Below, one piece after another: positions 8,396 through 16,932 of a stretch of DNA of 64,000 nucleotides. Position numbers and translations under genes: made by a program. The stretch lies in the NCBI GenBank assembly GCA_965225625.1, contig CBDDBH010000022.1:1-64000 (forward strand). Direction: 5' to 3'. The notes under the pieces were generated by a model. The model had not been told where the DNA came from, searched no databases, and worked only from the letters and a program-made list of their open reading frames with translations. This stretch comes from CBDDBH01 sp965225625 (GTDB lineage: Bacteria; Pseudomonadota; Gammaproteobacteria; JADZEE01). Within the stretch, counting starts at the first letter, position 1; each line of letters opens with the position of its first letter.

Positions 8396-8420
8396 GGTGG
8401 CCAGGGGCGGAATTGAACCA
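8396..8420. other. Probable attachment site overlapping the tRNA-Phe 3' end
   Basis: The integrase-bearing element lies on the 3' side of the tRNA-Phe gene, so the crossover core is expected within the tRNA 3' end (T-loop/acceptor part). The tRNA looks complete, so this end restores the gene. I did not find a second copy of this sequence in 1-8310, so the other attachment site must lie left of the window. The exact core length cannot be set without it. Confidence 0.45.
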
Positions 8421-8470
8421 CCGACACAGGGATTTTCAGTCCCCTGCTCTACCAACTGAGCTACCTGGCC
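8398..8470 (-). tRNA. tRNA-Phe (GAA)
   Basis: Read on the minus strand the gene begins GGCCAGGTAGCTCAGTTGG and ends with GGTTCAATTCC and CCTGGCCA. The 7-base acceptor stem GGCCAGG/CCTGGCC pairs perfectly. The D-arm and T-arm consensus are present, and the anticodon loop CTGAAAA gives anticodon GAA. The genomic sequence after the discriminator A is CCT, so the final A of CCA is not encoded. Confidence 0.95.
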
Positions 8471-8540
8471 ATTGTTAGGCGTTACTGCCGATCGGTTGTG
8501 ACCGATTCGATAAAATTAACCATACTTCCCCTCACCCTGA

Positions 8541-8561
8541 CCCTCTCCCGGCGGGAGAGGG
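8541..8561. repeat. Intergenic hairpin CCCTCTCCC-GGC-GGGAGAGGG
   Basis: A perfect 9-base stem with a 3-base loop lies in the 336-base gene-free stretch between tRNA-Phe and yggX, preceded by CCCCTCACCCTGA. No T-run follows on either strand, so it is better described as a dispersed palindromic repeat than as a proven terminator. The rest of 8471-8806 holds another repeat (8656-8679) and no gene. Confidence 0.55.
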
Positions 8562-8655
8562 GATGATGTATCTGGGGCATTGGAGGGTCACTCGGGCGCG
8601 AGTATTAAAGCGGGCGGGGTGGGTGGAGTCAAGGAATGAGGACTGTTAATTATTA

Positions 8656-8679
8656 TTACCCCTCACCCGACCGCCATGG
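8656..8679 (-). repeat. 24-base dispersed repeat, copy 1
   Basis: Read on the minus strand, this block is identical over 24 bases to 58899-58922 on the plus strand; the shared sequence begins CATGGCGGTCGGGTGAGG. Both copies are intergenic. Confidence 0.7.
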
Positions 8680-8806
8680 GCGGCGGAAGTGCAGATCATG
8701 CACGACTACAGGAAGTAGGAGGTAGAACGACGCAGGAGGCCAAAGTCGAGGTGCATTTATCTGCTTGGCCCTCTCCCGCTAGGGGACTCATCCTTGGGAT
8801 CCGCGA

Positions 8807-9079
8807 TTAGCCGTCTTTCGGTTGCCATTCTTTGGGGCGCTCGGAGCCGTCGCCGAAGAAGAACTTTTCCATTTCGTCTTCCAGGATTTTACGATCGCGG
8901 GGTTCGATGGGGGTCAGGCGGTACTCATTAATAAGCATCGTCTGATGCTGCAGCCACATTTGCCAGCCTTGCTGGGAGACGTTTTCGAAGATCCGCTGGC
9001 CGAGATCGCCGGGATAGGGTGCGAACTTCAGGCCTTCGCCTTCGGTGCCGGTTTTTATGCAGTTCACCATTCGGGTCAT
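8807..9079 (-). CDS. yggX: Probable Fe(2+)-trafficking protein YggX
   Basis: The 90-residue protein has the YggX pattern: an N-terminal MTRMVNCIKTGTEGEGL with the conserved Cys, YPGDLGQRIFENVS, WQMWLQHQTMLINEYRL, and a C-terminal ILEDEMEKFFFGD. YggX is a cytoplasmic protein linked to iron handling and protection of Fe-S clusters from oxidation. Its ATG overlaps the mutY TGA by one base (TGATG), so the two genes are coupled. This fits MutY being an Fe-S enzyme. Length is normal for the family. Confidence 0.95.
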   Translation of the reverse strand: MTRMVNCIKTGTEGEGLKFAPYPGDLGQRIFENVSQQGWQMWLQHQTMLINEYRLTPIEPRDRKILEDEMEKFFFGDGSERPKEWQPKDG

Positions 9080-10149
9080 CAGGAGTCTCCTAGTGCTTCT
9101 TCAAACAGGCCGCTCAAGAGTTTATTCACCGGTGCCGCGAGGCCAAGCGGTGTTTTCGTATCGTTGTTATACCAAAGGGTTTCGTCGGCTTCCATGATCA
9201 CGGACGCACGCGCCGTGCCGCGCGCCTCGATGGGCGTGATGTCTAAGTGGAAATGGGTGAAGGTGTGGCGCAGTTGCGGCCATGTTTGAATAGAGGTTAC
9301 CGCGAAGCCGAAGTTTTCGTTGCAGTGGTTTGTGATGTTCTGCGGCTCGTTGCATTCGGGAAAGCCCCACAGTCCACCCCATATCCCGCTTGGTGGACGC
9401 CGTTGCAACAGAACGGCGCCGGCTGGGTCGCGCATCATGATGAAAGCTGTTTGGCGTACCGCCAACGCCTTTTTCGGTCGAGCGCCTGGGAATTCGGTTT
9501 CACGGTGTTGTTTGTGGGCCTGGCAGTTTTGCTCAAAAGGACAGGCGCCGCATTGGGGTTTGGACCGGGTGCACACCGTGGCGCCAAGATCCATGATCGC
9601 CTGGGTATATTGGGCAACGCGATTTGTTGGCGTGTGCGATTTGGCCAGGTTCCACAGTTCATTTAGCACGTCGGTTTTACCTGGCCAGCCAGCCACGGCG
9701 TGGTAGCGGGCCAGCACACGTTTGACGTTGCCGTCGAGGATCGGGTGGCGCTGATTACGGGCCAGCGAGAGAATTGCGCCTGCGGTTGAGCGGCCGATGC
9801 CGGGGAGTCTTGTTACTTCGTCGAAGCTTTGCGGGAATTCCCCGTTGTGGCGGTCGCGAATTGCTTGCGCGCTCTTGTGCAGGTTACGGGCGCGAGCGTA
9901 GTAGCCCAGGCCCGACCACAGGTGCAGGACCGCGTCGATATCGGCGTTGGCTAGTTGCAATAGATCTGGGAAGCGCGCAAGGAAGCGGGCGTAGTAGGGG
10001 ATGACGGTGTTGACCTGAGTTTGTTGCAGCATGATCTCGGAGATCCAGACGCGGTAGGGGGTGGGGTCGCGTTGCCAAGGGAGATCGGTGCGGCCGTGGG
10101 CGCTGTGCCAGGTTAGCAGTTGCTTGGCGAAGGCGGTCACGGGTTGCAA
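9079..10149 (-). CDS. mutY: A/G-specific adenine DNA glycosylase MutY
   Basis: This 356-residue enzyme removes adenine mispaired with 8-oxoguanine. Visible features are the catalytic Glu in SEIMLQQTQV (about 38), the helix-hairpin-helix LPGIGRSTAGAI (about 115-126), the catalytic Asp in LDGNVKRVL (about 138) and a Fe-S loop Cys-x6-Cys-x2-Cys-x5-Cys (CTRSKPQCGACPFEQNC). A C-terminal NUDIX-like domain (AVLLQRRPPSGIWGGLW) senses the 8-oxoG strand. It is followed directly by yggX and preceded by an SRPBCC gene 13 bases away. Confidence 0.96.
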   Translation of the reverse strand: MQPVTAFAKQLLTWHSAHGRTDLPWQRDPTPYRVWISEIMLQQTQVNTVIPYYARFLARFPDLLQLANADIDAVLHLWSGLGYYARARNLHKSAQAIRDRHNGEFPQSFDEVTRLPGIGRSTAGAILSLARNQRHPILDGNVKRVLARYHAVAGWPGKTDVLNELWNLAKSHTPTNRVAQYTQAIMDLGATVCTRSKPQCGACPFEQNCQAHKQHRETEFPGARPKKALAVRQTAFIMMRDPAGAVLLQRRPPSGIWGGLWGFPECNEPQNITNHCNENFGFAVTSIQTWPQLRHTFTHFHLDITPIEARGTARASVIMEADETLWYNNDTKTPLGLAAPVNKLLSGLFEEALGDS

Positions 10150-10162
10150 TGACGAGTGAAGA

Positions 10163-10723
10163 CTAAAATTCTTCCGAGGGTGCCACCGCTAGCGCCTGGA
10201 TGCGGTGGCAGGTGGCGATGGTTTCTTTTAGCACTTTGCGTTTCAGGATCCACGGGCCGATCACGGGAGGTACCCAGAACTTGGGGCGGCGTTCGGAGCT
10301 GAAGTGGAGAATGGAAGTGCCATCGTCGTTAGCGGTGAGCTCCCAGCGGGATTGCCCCTCGTGGAAGTCACTTTCCTCCGGGATGATCGTGGTGGTAATG
10401 ATGCCGTTGGGGTCCTCTTCGATGTCTTCGACCATGACCATGTCGAAGCAGAAGAAAAGTACACAGGTTTTGATGTGCAGCTGGCGACGCAGATGCGAGT
10501 CGTCCTCGGCCTTCACGACGGTGGCCTCCTGAAACGTTTCACTCAGACGCTTCATGTTCTCGTAATCGGTGATCACCGGATATACGGCGTCGGGCGGGGC
10601 GTCGAGGTGCATTTCGACCGCGACTGAGTACGTGCCCTTTTGATGGGACACTTTGGCGGCAGGGATCTGGCAGGCCTGCGCAGCGCAACTTGCGAACAGG
10701 AGAACAATGGCGGCGCGGCGCAC
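10163..10723 (-). CDS. Secreted SRPBCC (START/polyketide cyclase-like) protein
   Basis: The 186-residue product begins with a signal peptide (MRRAAIVLLFASCAAQAC), with a Cys near the cleavage point. It then has an SRPBCC-like fold: VEMHLDAPPDAVYPVITDYE at the start of the domain and a C-terminal helix (GPWILKRKVLKETIATC). Such domains bind hydrophobic ligands in a deep cavity, here likely in the periplasm. It sits 4 bases downstream of the asmA-like gene and just upstream of mutY. The ligand is unknown. Confidence 0.8.
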   Translation of the reverse strand: MRRAAIVLLFASCAAQACQIPAAKVSHQKGTYSVAVEMHLDAPPDAVYPVITDYENMKRLSETFQEATVVKAEDDSHLRRQLHIKTCVLFFCFDMVMVEDIEEDPNGIITTTIIPEESDFHEGQSRWELTANDDGTSILHFSSERRPKFWVPPVIGPWILKRKVLKETIATCHRIQALAVAPSEEF

Positions 10724-10727
10724 CGTG

Positions 10728-13619
10728 TTAGAACTTAAAAAGCTTTTTCAGGCTCTCGCCCGGGTCGCCGCCCTGGATTGCGTCGCGTAGCGCATCTTGT
10801 ACGACATTGCCGATCGCAGCTTTTAGGATTTGACTTACATCCGGGGCGCAGCCGGGATCGCCAAACGTGCCATTGCAGCGGATAGGCAGGTCATAGCCGC
10901 CGAGGTTGTAGTTGGCTTCGCCTATCGATTCACGACTCGCTGTTGCCGAGGCGAGCAGGTCGTAGTTGATGCGTTCAGTTGTGAGATCGCCAATCATGCC
11001 GGCACCCGTGACTTGGAATCCCGGAGCGCGCAGCATCAGGTCGTTATTCGTAATGACGCCTTTGTCGATGTTGAGCGTACCGGCAACCGAATCAAAACGG
11101 GTTTGCTGGCCCCGATCAACGCGTCCGGGACGCCGGCTTTCAATCATGATCTCGGTCTGACGCAGGACCGACGCGACATCGATCCCACGAAAGATACCGT
11201 TGTTCACGGCAAACCGTGCCTCGCCGTTGAGCGTGCGTTTTATGGTGTCGATGTCGCTGCCGAAGGCTTTCAAGTTAGCGGTAAAGTTCGCTGTGCCTAC
11301 CACTTTGGGGTTACCGGTCATATCCATCAGCAGTGGTTCGGCTTGAACCCCGGTTAAGGTTGTATTGATCAGCAATTGTGGCTGCAGCCGCGTTGCGTCG
11401 AGGATCACATTGCCTTTGTACATACCCTGGTAAAGCCGCGCCTGCGAGGGGTTGAGATCAATCTTGCCGTCGCGGGCATTGATGCTGAAGCGCACGTCGG
11501 TCATGCGTGCTTTTGAAAACGTCAGTTGGCCAATGGTGAGATTGCCTTTGAGCTTTAACGCGCGCAGCGTTTTAAGCGGCAATCCCGCAGCGCGTGCGGC
11601 GGCGAGTCCGGGCGCGGGAGGTGGAGCGTTTTTGGCTTGCTCCGGTGATAGATAGCGATCAGCGTTTAGTTGATCGATACCGATGTTGAAGGTGATGTCC
11701 GGGTCGTCTAAGTTTGCGACCGAGAAGTCGCCGTTGATCTGAGATTGATCGAGCCGCATGGACAGACCTTTTAAGCTCAGGCTGTCGCGGGTGCCGGAAA
11801 ACTTTGAGTTCAGCGCTACCTGTTTTAATACGTTGCGATCGGCGGTCTTGGGTACATCCTGATTCAGTTGTCTCATTAGCCGGCGCAGATCGAACGGCGC
11901 GACGTCGAGGTTGCCATTGAAAGCGGGTTGGTCCTGGATGCCGGTGGCCGCGACGTTGCCTCTAACGTTCAAGCCCAGGCCGGTGAGGCTGAAGTCATTG
12001 AGCGATGCTGTTTGCTTGTCGAGATTGGCCCGCGCGATGGCGTTCAGGGTCACGTCAACAAGGCCTTTGGGAATGTTCTTGCCGGCAAAGCTCGCCGTTG
12101 CTGTGATCGGGCTGAGGGTATAGTTACCGCCCCTGCCTTTGATGGCGGCGTCCGCCCTAAAACTATTGAGCACTTCGCCAAGTTCCGGTTGGCCCAGCGC
12201 TGTCATCAGTCCGCCTAGCTGCTTTCCGCGGATCTCCAGATTGCCGTTGATGGCGCCACGCTGGGTGTTCATCGCCGTGCCTTTGAGTTTGCCATTGACG
12301 TTTAGGCCAACGGCCTTGGCGGCCAACTCGGAGACATCGATGTTGCCACCCGCGATATCGGCGTCGAACGTCACCGCGATGTCGAATGCTTTGTTCCGTG
12401 ATTTGCTCAGATTGCTGCCGAACTCCGCCAGCGAACGTTCGCCGTCCGCCTGAAACTGCCCTGCGACTTTCAGCAGCATGGGCAGATCCGGTCCGCGCGC
12501 TTTCAGCCGGCCTCTCACGGCGGGCGTTTCCGAGTCGAAGTTGCGTGCATCAACTTGCCCGGAAATCGACGCGCCCAACAGATCTGCTACGAGGTTGGAC
12601 AGGCTCACATTACCCTGCGCAGCCGTCAGTCTGGCCGACAGATTGAAAGATTTGTCCCGCAGCTTGGCGAGCTCGCTTGCCAGTGGTTCAACTTCCAGCA
12701 CCTTGAACAGCAAAGCAATGTTGTTACCGCCTATCTGCAACTCACCGTTAACGGTGGGTTCGTCCGAATCTATCTCGCTGGCGGCCAGTGTGCCTTGTAC
12801 GGAGCTGCCGAGTGCGTTCAGGTTTAGATCGGAAACTATCGCGGTTTGCGCTTCCAGATTCAGATCGACCGCGGCGGTAAAGCGCAGTTGTTCTTGCCCG
12901 CTGGCAATATGTTTACTTTGCAGGGTCGCGGTAAGGTCGAGCGGTTTCAGGATGTAACGTTGTGCGTCTAGATCGTAGGACACGGTGCCGTCGATGCTGA
13001 TGCCGCTCTTGAGTTCCGGCTGCCTCGACGCGACGTTCGCCGTCAACTTCATCGCTATCGGTTCACCATAAGTGAGCGGACCCGTGCTGATGGTCAGATC
13101 TGTTACCTGATACGCGGCTCCGCTGCTTGCATCGGTCCACGTCAAACGGGTGCGCTGGATATCGACGCCGCCAAGAGCCAACGCCGCGAGATCCAGTGGC
13201 TCACTTTCACTCTCTTCGCCGCTGCCGAGATCATCCCAGTTGTTGATGCCCTCGGCGTTTCTGGCGAGGTTGATCTCGCCGCCATAAATGCGAATGGTGT
13301 CGAGTTCGAACTGCTTGCGCAGCAACGGCAGGGTTTTAATGCGCACGGCGAGCTGTTCGGTTTTCAGGAACGGCGCGTCGCCAAATCCTGCTGCATTGCC
13401 GATCCTTACACCGGCCACCTCGATCCCAAGCCAAGGGAAAAAGGAATGTTTAATTTCTCCGGCAATCTCGACGTCTCGTCCGGTCGCCTCCTCAACGCGC
13501 ACGACAATGGCATCTTTGTAATCGTTGGGATCAATGAAGGCGATAACCACGACTGCGCCGACGACCATCAACAGGCAGATGACGATGAGCCAGACGGTTA
13601 GCTTGAAAAGCGTCTTCAT
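10728..13619 (-). CDS. AsmA family protein
   Basis: The ATG at 13619 (MKTLFKLTVWLIVICLLMVV) has a GAGGAAA ribosome site, giving a 963-residue protein with one N-terminal membrane anchor and a long periplasmic part. The AsmA signature follows: FIDPNDYKDAIVVRVEEATG, then GREVEIAGEI-like strands, IGNAAGFGDAPFLKTEQLAV and a C-terminal repeat region ending near NYNLGGYDLPIRCNGTFGDP. AsmA-like proteins are thought to form hydrophobic grooves involved in phospholipid traffic to the outer membrane. It is 13 bases downstream of argH. Confidence 0.92.
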   Translation of the reverse strand: MKTLFKLTVWLIVICLLMVVGAVVVIAFIDPNDYKDAIVVRVEEATGRDVEIAGEIKHSFFPWLGIEVAGVRIGNAAGFGDAPFLKTEQLAVRIKTLPLLRKQFELDTIRIYGGEINLARNAEGINNWDDLGSGEESESEPLDLAALALGGVDIQRTRLTWTDASSGAAYQVTDLTISTGPLTYGEPIAMKLTANVASRQPELKSGISIDGTVSYDLDAQRYILKPLDLTATLQSKHIASGQEQLRFTAAVDLNLEAQTAIVSDLNLNALGSSVQGTLAASEIDSDEPTVNGELQIGGNNIALLFKVLEVEPLASELAKLRDKSFNLSARLTAAQGNVSLSNLVADLLGASISGQVDARNFDSETPAVRGRLKARGPDLPMLLKVAGQFQADGERSLAEFGSNLSKSRNKAFDIAVTFDADIAGGNIDVSELAAKAVGLNVNGKLKGTAMNTQRGAINGNLEIRGKQLGGLMTALGQPELGEVLNSFRADAAIKGRGGNYTLSPITATASFAGKNIPKGLVDVTLNAIARANLDKQTASLNDFSLTGLGLNVRGNVAATGIQDQPAFNGNLDVAPFDLRRLMRQLNQDVPKTADRNVLKQVALNSKFSGTRDSLSLKGLSMRLDQSQINGDFSVANLDDPDITFNIGIDQLNADRYLSPEQAKNAPPPAPGLAAARAAGLPLKTLRALKLKGNLTIGQLTFSKARMTDVRFSINARDGKIDLNPSQARLYQGMYKGNVILDATRLQPQLLINTTLTGVQAEPLLMDMTGNPKVVGTANFTANLKAFGSDIDTIKRTLNGEARFAVNNGIFRGIDVASVLRQTEIMIESRRPGRVDRGQQTRFDSVAGTLNIDKGVITNNDLMLRAPGFQVTGAGMIGDLTTERINYDLLASATASRESIGEANYNLGGYDLPIRCNGTFGDPGCAPDVSQILKAAIGNVVQDALRDAIQGGDPGESLKKLFKF

Positions 13620-13632
13620 GGTTTCCTCTGCA

Positions 13633-15027
13633 CTAGCCCGCCAGCCGCGAGCGCGCACGTTCGATGGCCGCTTTCACCTGTGCCGGTGCGGTGCCGCCGA
13701 TATGCGCGCGTGCCGCGAGTGCGCCTTCGATAGTCAATGCCTCGAACACATCTGCTTGTATGACGTCGCTGAAAGCTTGGAGTTCATCGAGCGACAGCTC
13801 CGCGAGTTCCTTATTCTGCTCGAGCGCAAGCTTGACCGCGCGCCCGACTATGGCATGGGCATCGCGAAAAGCCACACCCCTGCGTACCAGGTAGTCGGCG
13901 AAATCGGTCGCGGTGAGAAATCCGTCACGCGCGGCGGCGAGCATGCGTTCGCGATGCACTTGTATGTGCGGCACCATGTCCGCATAGATGCGCAGGCTCT
14001 GTTTGACGGTATCGACGCTGTCGAACAGCGGCTCCTTGTCTTCCTGGTTGTCCTTGTTATAGGCGAGCGGTTGCCCCTTCATAAGGGTGAGTAGCGCCAT
14101 GAGATTGCCGTAGACCCGCCCTGTCTTTCCGCGTACCAGTTCCGGAACGTCGGGGTTTTTTTTCTGCGGCATCATGGACGAGCCGGTACAGTAGGCGTCA
14201 GCCAAGCTGATAAAGTTGAAGGCCTGTGAGCTCCACAACACCAGTTCTTCGGAGATCCGCGACAGGTGCATTAGTACCAGGCTGGCGACACTCGCGAACT
14301 CGATAGCGAAATCGCGATCGCTGACAGCATCGACCGAGTTTTCGCATACGCCGTCGAAGCCAAGTTGCTCAGCGACGAACGCGCGGTCGATCGGAAAACT
14401 GGTGCCTGCAAGCGCGCCGGCGCCCAGAGGCAGCTGATTCATGCGCGTCCGGCAATCGGCCAGGCGGCCCCGGTCCCGATACAGCATTTCGAACCAGGCG
14501 AGCACGTGGTGACCGAGAGTGATCGGTTGCGCCGCCTGCAGATGCGTGTAGCCGGGCATGACGGTGTCGATCTCCTGCGCAGCCAGTGTAAGCAGTGCGT
14601 CGAGCAGACGATTGCATTCGGCGGTGATCGCGTCGATTTCATCGCGCAGATACAAACGCACGTCAGTGGCGACTTGATCGTTGCGTGAGCGAGCGGTATG
14701 GAGTTTTTTGCCGGCCGCGCCGATGCGTTCGGTGAGCCGCGCTTCGATGTTCATATGAACGTCTTCGAGTTCGCTCGACCAGGCAAAGTCGTTACGCTCG
14801 ATGTCCAGGCGAATGTCTTCCAGACCGGCGATGATCTTATTGCATTCGGCTTCGCTCAATAGATCGACACGCGCCAGCATGCGTGCATGGGCAATGGATG
14901 CCGCAATGTCGTAAGCGTAGAGGCGGTAGTCGAAGCCGATTGACGCAGTAAATTCCTCGACGAACGCCGCCGTCGGTTCGGTAAAGCGGCCGCCCCAGGG
15001 CTTTTCGTTGGTTGGATCGGCACTCAT
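13633..15027 (-). CDS. argH: Argininosuccinate lyase
   Basis: The 464-residue enzyme starts MSADPTNEKPWGGRF at 15027; a longer frame upstream has no family match. It cleaves argininosuccinate to arginine and fumarate, the last step of arginine synthesis. The fumarase/aspartase signature GSSMMPQKKNPDVPEL is present (about 278-293), as are HTARSRNDQVATD (about 105-117) and the His-containing TxGYTHLQxAQP region (MPGYTHLQAAQP). Length matches the family. The leftward operon argH-asmA-SRPBCC-mutY-yggX follows with short gaps. Confidence 0.97.
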   Translation of the reverse strand: MSADPTNEKPWGGRFTEPTAAFVEEFTASIGFDYRLYAYDIAASIAHARMLARVDLLSEAECNKIIAGLEDIRLDIERNDFAWSSELEDVHMNIEARLTERIGAAGKKLHTARSRNDQVATDVRLYLRDEIDAITAECNRLLDALLTLAAQEIDTVMPGYTHLQAAQPITLGHHVLAWFEMLYRDRGRLADCRTRMNQLPLGAGALAGTSFPIDRAFVAEQLGFDGVCENSVDAVSDRDFAIEFASVASLVLMHLSRISEELVLWSSQAFNFISLADAYCTGSSMMPQKKNPDVPELVRGKTGRVYGNLMALLTLMKGQPLAYNKDNQEDKEPLFDSVDTVKQSLRIYADMVPHIQVHRERMLAAARDGFLTATDFADYLVRRGVAFRDAHAIVGRAVKLALEQNKELAELSLDELQAFSDVIQADVFEALTIEGALAARAHIGGTAPAQVKAAIERARSRLAG

Positions 15028-15179
15028 TGTGCGGCGTCTCCCCGGCGCTTGATGGCACGCCGGCGGTCGGTTAAGCGTGGTTTTAACTGCGTCACAGTAT
15101 ACCGTAAGCCTTGCGCGCTGAATTGCGACCGGGTCGCGGTTTGGGCGAAGGGACCCGGGGTTTAAGCCCCTCGCCCCTT

Positions 15180-16898
15180 GGAGGGTGTCGCGAAAGGGGG
15201 ATCGTTGCAAGGATCGTGAAGCGTTAAACTACGTGCAGGTACAAGATAGCGAGAGGCCAACGGTGACAAAAGCGCTGGGAATAAATGGGGATGTGCAACT
15301 GAACCTGTTTGAGGGGTTGTCCGATACTGGCGCGTCGCGGCAAAGCCGCAGAGCTGCGGGGCGTGTGTTCATTGATCCTGATCCGCAGCAGCTTTATCTG
15401 GGTCAGTTGTCGGTGAAGGCGCATCTGCAAGCGGCCGGCATTCGTGGGCCGTTAGTGTTACGAGCGCTATTGAGCGAGCTGGATTGGTCGGGTTTTGAAG
15501 ACAACTATGCCAGGACGGGCCGCGCGCCGTATTCCCCGCGCAGCGTGTTGGGGTTAATCGTGTACGGGCTATTGCAGGGTGTGAGTTCGTTGCGGGGTCT
15601 GGAACGGTTGGCGCGAGTGGATATCGGTGCGATGTGGGTGAGCGGGGGGATCTGTCCGGACCATGCGAACATCGGTCGGTTTATCACGCAGCATGATGAG
15701 TTGCTGAGCGGGTCATTTTTTATTGAGTTAACCGGCCGTGTGTTACAAGCCACGGGCAGCAGCGCGACCCGGGTGGCGGGAGACGGCACGGTGATAGAGG
15801 CGGCGTGTTCGCATTATGGTTTGATAAAGGAAGAGGCGGCGAAACAGCGTTTGAGCGAGGCGAGGCAGGTGTTGGCGCAGGCACCGGAGGATAAAACCAA
15901 ACAAGTGGCGTTGGCGCAAAGCCAGCAAGTGCATGAGACCTTGCAAAGGCGCAAAGCGGCGCGGGAAAGCAAGGGTAAGTCAGGCGAGAAGGTGTGTGTG
16001 AGTGCGCACGAGCCCGAAGCGATGGTGCAAGCGTTGAAACGCGGACGAGGCACGGGGCCCTCCTATAAGCCCTCGGTGCTGGCCAATGAAGAACGGGTGG
16101 TGGTTGGGATGGCGGTTGACCCCTCCAGTGAGAGCGCGGTGGTCGCGGGGATGCTGGCGCACAGTGAAGCGAGCAGTGGCGTGGCCGTTGAAGATCTGTT
16201 GCTGGATGCGGGCTACTTCAGTGACCGGATATTGCAACACAGCGTGGAGCGGGACATCAACCTGCTTTGTCCGGAGGGGAAAGTGGCGGGGCAAGCCAAG
16301 CAATCGCAGAAAACCTTTCCTAAGGGTGCCTTTGTCTATGACGCGTACCAGGATGCTTACCGCTGTGCGAACAATGAATGGTTAGTGCCGGTGGAGCGTT
16401 ACGCGGGCACTGCCACACACAAAGGGTACGTGCGTTATGCCACCCCGGGCTGCGGTGCGTGTGCTTTGAAAGCGCAGTGTACGCGGGGGGAACGCCGGAC
16501 CATCAGCCGCTATGGGGGTGATGAACTAAAAGATGCGCTGCGCATGGTGATGCAACAGCCGCAGGCGCAAGCGCTGTATGTGAAGCGCCAAGCGATGGTA
16601 GAGCCGGTGTTCAGCACGTTGCGCGAGCGACAGGGATTGAACCGGTTCCGGCGGCGCGGGTTAGCCGGGGTGAGACGAGAATTTGCACTGCATATACTCG
16701 CTTACAACCTGGGACGGGCGGTGTTGGCCCGTTTAGCCTGTATTGGTGCGTTGACAAAAGCCTGTTTGATGCGCTTGTGGCATCACCGTATCGTGCGCCG
16801 CGAATTATGGCTTTGGGAAACACACCTGCTGCCAACGGCGTGTTGAAACACCGCCAGTACGATATCCAGCATATTTATCGCCTTTTGCGACACCCTCC
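15180..16898 (+). mobile_element. IS1182-family insertion sequence inserted in a hairpin
   Basis: Terminal inverted repeats read GGAGGGTGTCGCGAAA at 15180 and, inward from the right end, GGAGGGTGTCGCAAAA at 16898. The flanks are themselves complementary: AAGCCCCTCGCCCCTT on the left against TTGCGGGTGAGGGGTT on the right. The element therefore landed at the tip of an intergenic palindrome between argH and rsmE. Confidence 0.88.
15263..16846 (+). CDS. IS1182-family transposase
   Basis: Starting at the GTG at 15263 (ahead of TKALGINGDVQLNLFEG) gives 527 residues. The protein has the IS1182/IS5-like N-terminal region (PYSPRSVLGLIVYGLLQGV, SLRGLERLARVDIGAMW) and a DDE core with VAGDGTVIEA, LLLDAGYFSD and a C-terminal QAMVEPVFSTLRERQGLNRF containing the Glu. 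A Cys-containing insert (PGCGACALKAQCTRG) is typical of the group. The frame is uninterrupted and the copy looks functional. Confidence 0.92.
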   Translation: MTKALGINGDVQLNLFEGLSDTGASRQSRRAAGRVFIDPDPQQLYLGQLSVKAHLQAAGIRGPLVLRALLSELDWSGFEDNYARTGRAPYSPRSVLGLIVYGLLQGVSSLRGLERLARVDIGAMWVSGGICPDHANIGRFITQHDELLSGSFFIELTGRVLQATGSSATRVAGDGTVIEAACSHYGLIKEEAAKQRLSEARQVLAQAPEDKTKQVALAQSQQVHETLQRRKAARESKGKSGEKVCVSAHEPEAMVQALKRGRGTGPSYKPSVLANEERVVVGMAVDPSSESAVVAGMLAHSEASSGVAVEDLLLDAGYFSDRILQHSVERDINLLCPEGKVAGQAKQSQKTFPKGAFVYDAYQDAYRCANNEWLVPVERYAGTATHKGYVRYATPGCGACALKAQCTRGERRTISRYGGDELKDALRMVMQQPQAQALYVKRQAMVEPVFSTLRERQGLNRFRRRGLAGVRREFALHILAYNLGRAVLARLACIGALTKACLMRLWHHRIVRRELWLWETHLLPTAC

Positions 16899-16932
16899 TT
16901 GCGGGTGAGGGGTTAATAATCCGCCTATCGTA

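Noticed and set aside
8541..8561. Hairpin after tRNA-Phe/yggX as an intrinsic terminator
   Set aside because: No run of T follows on either strand; kept as a dispersed repeat only.
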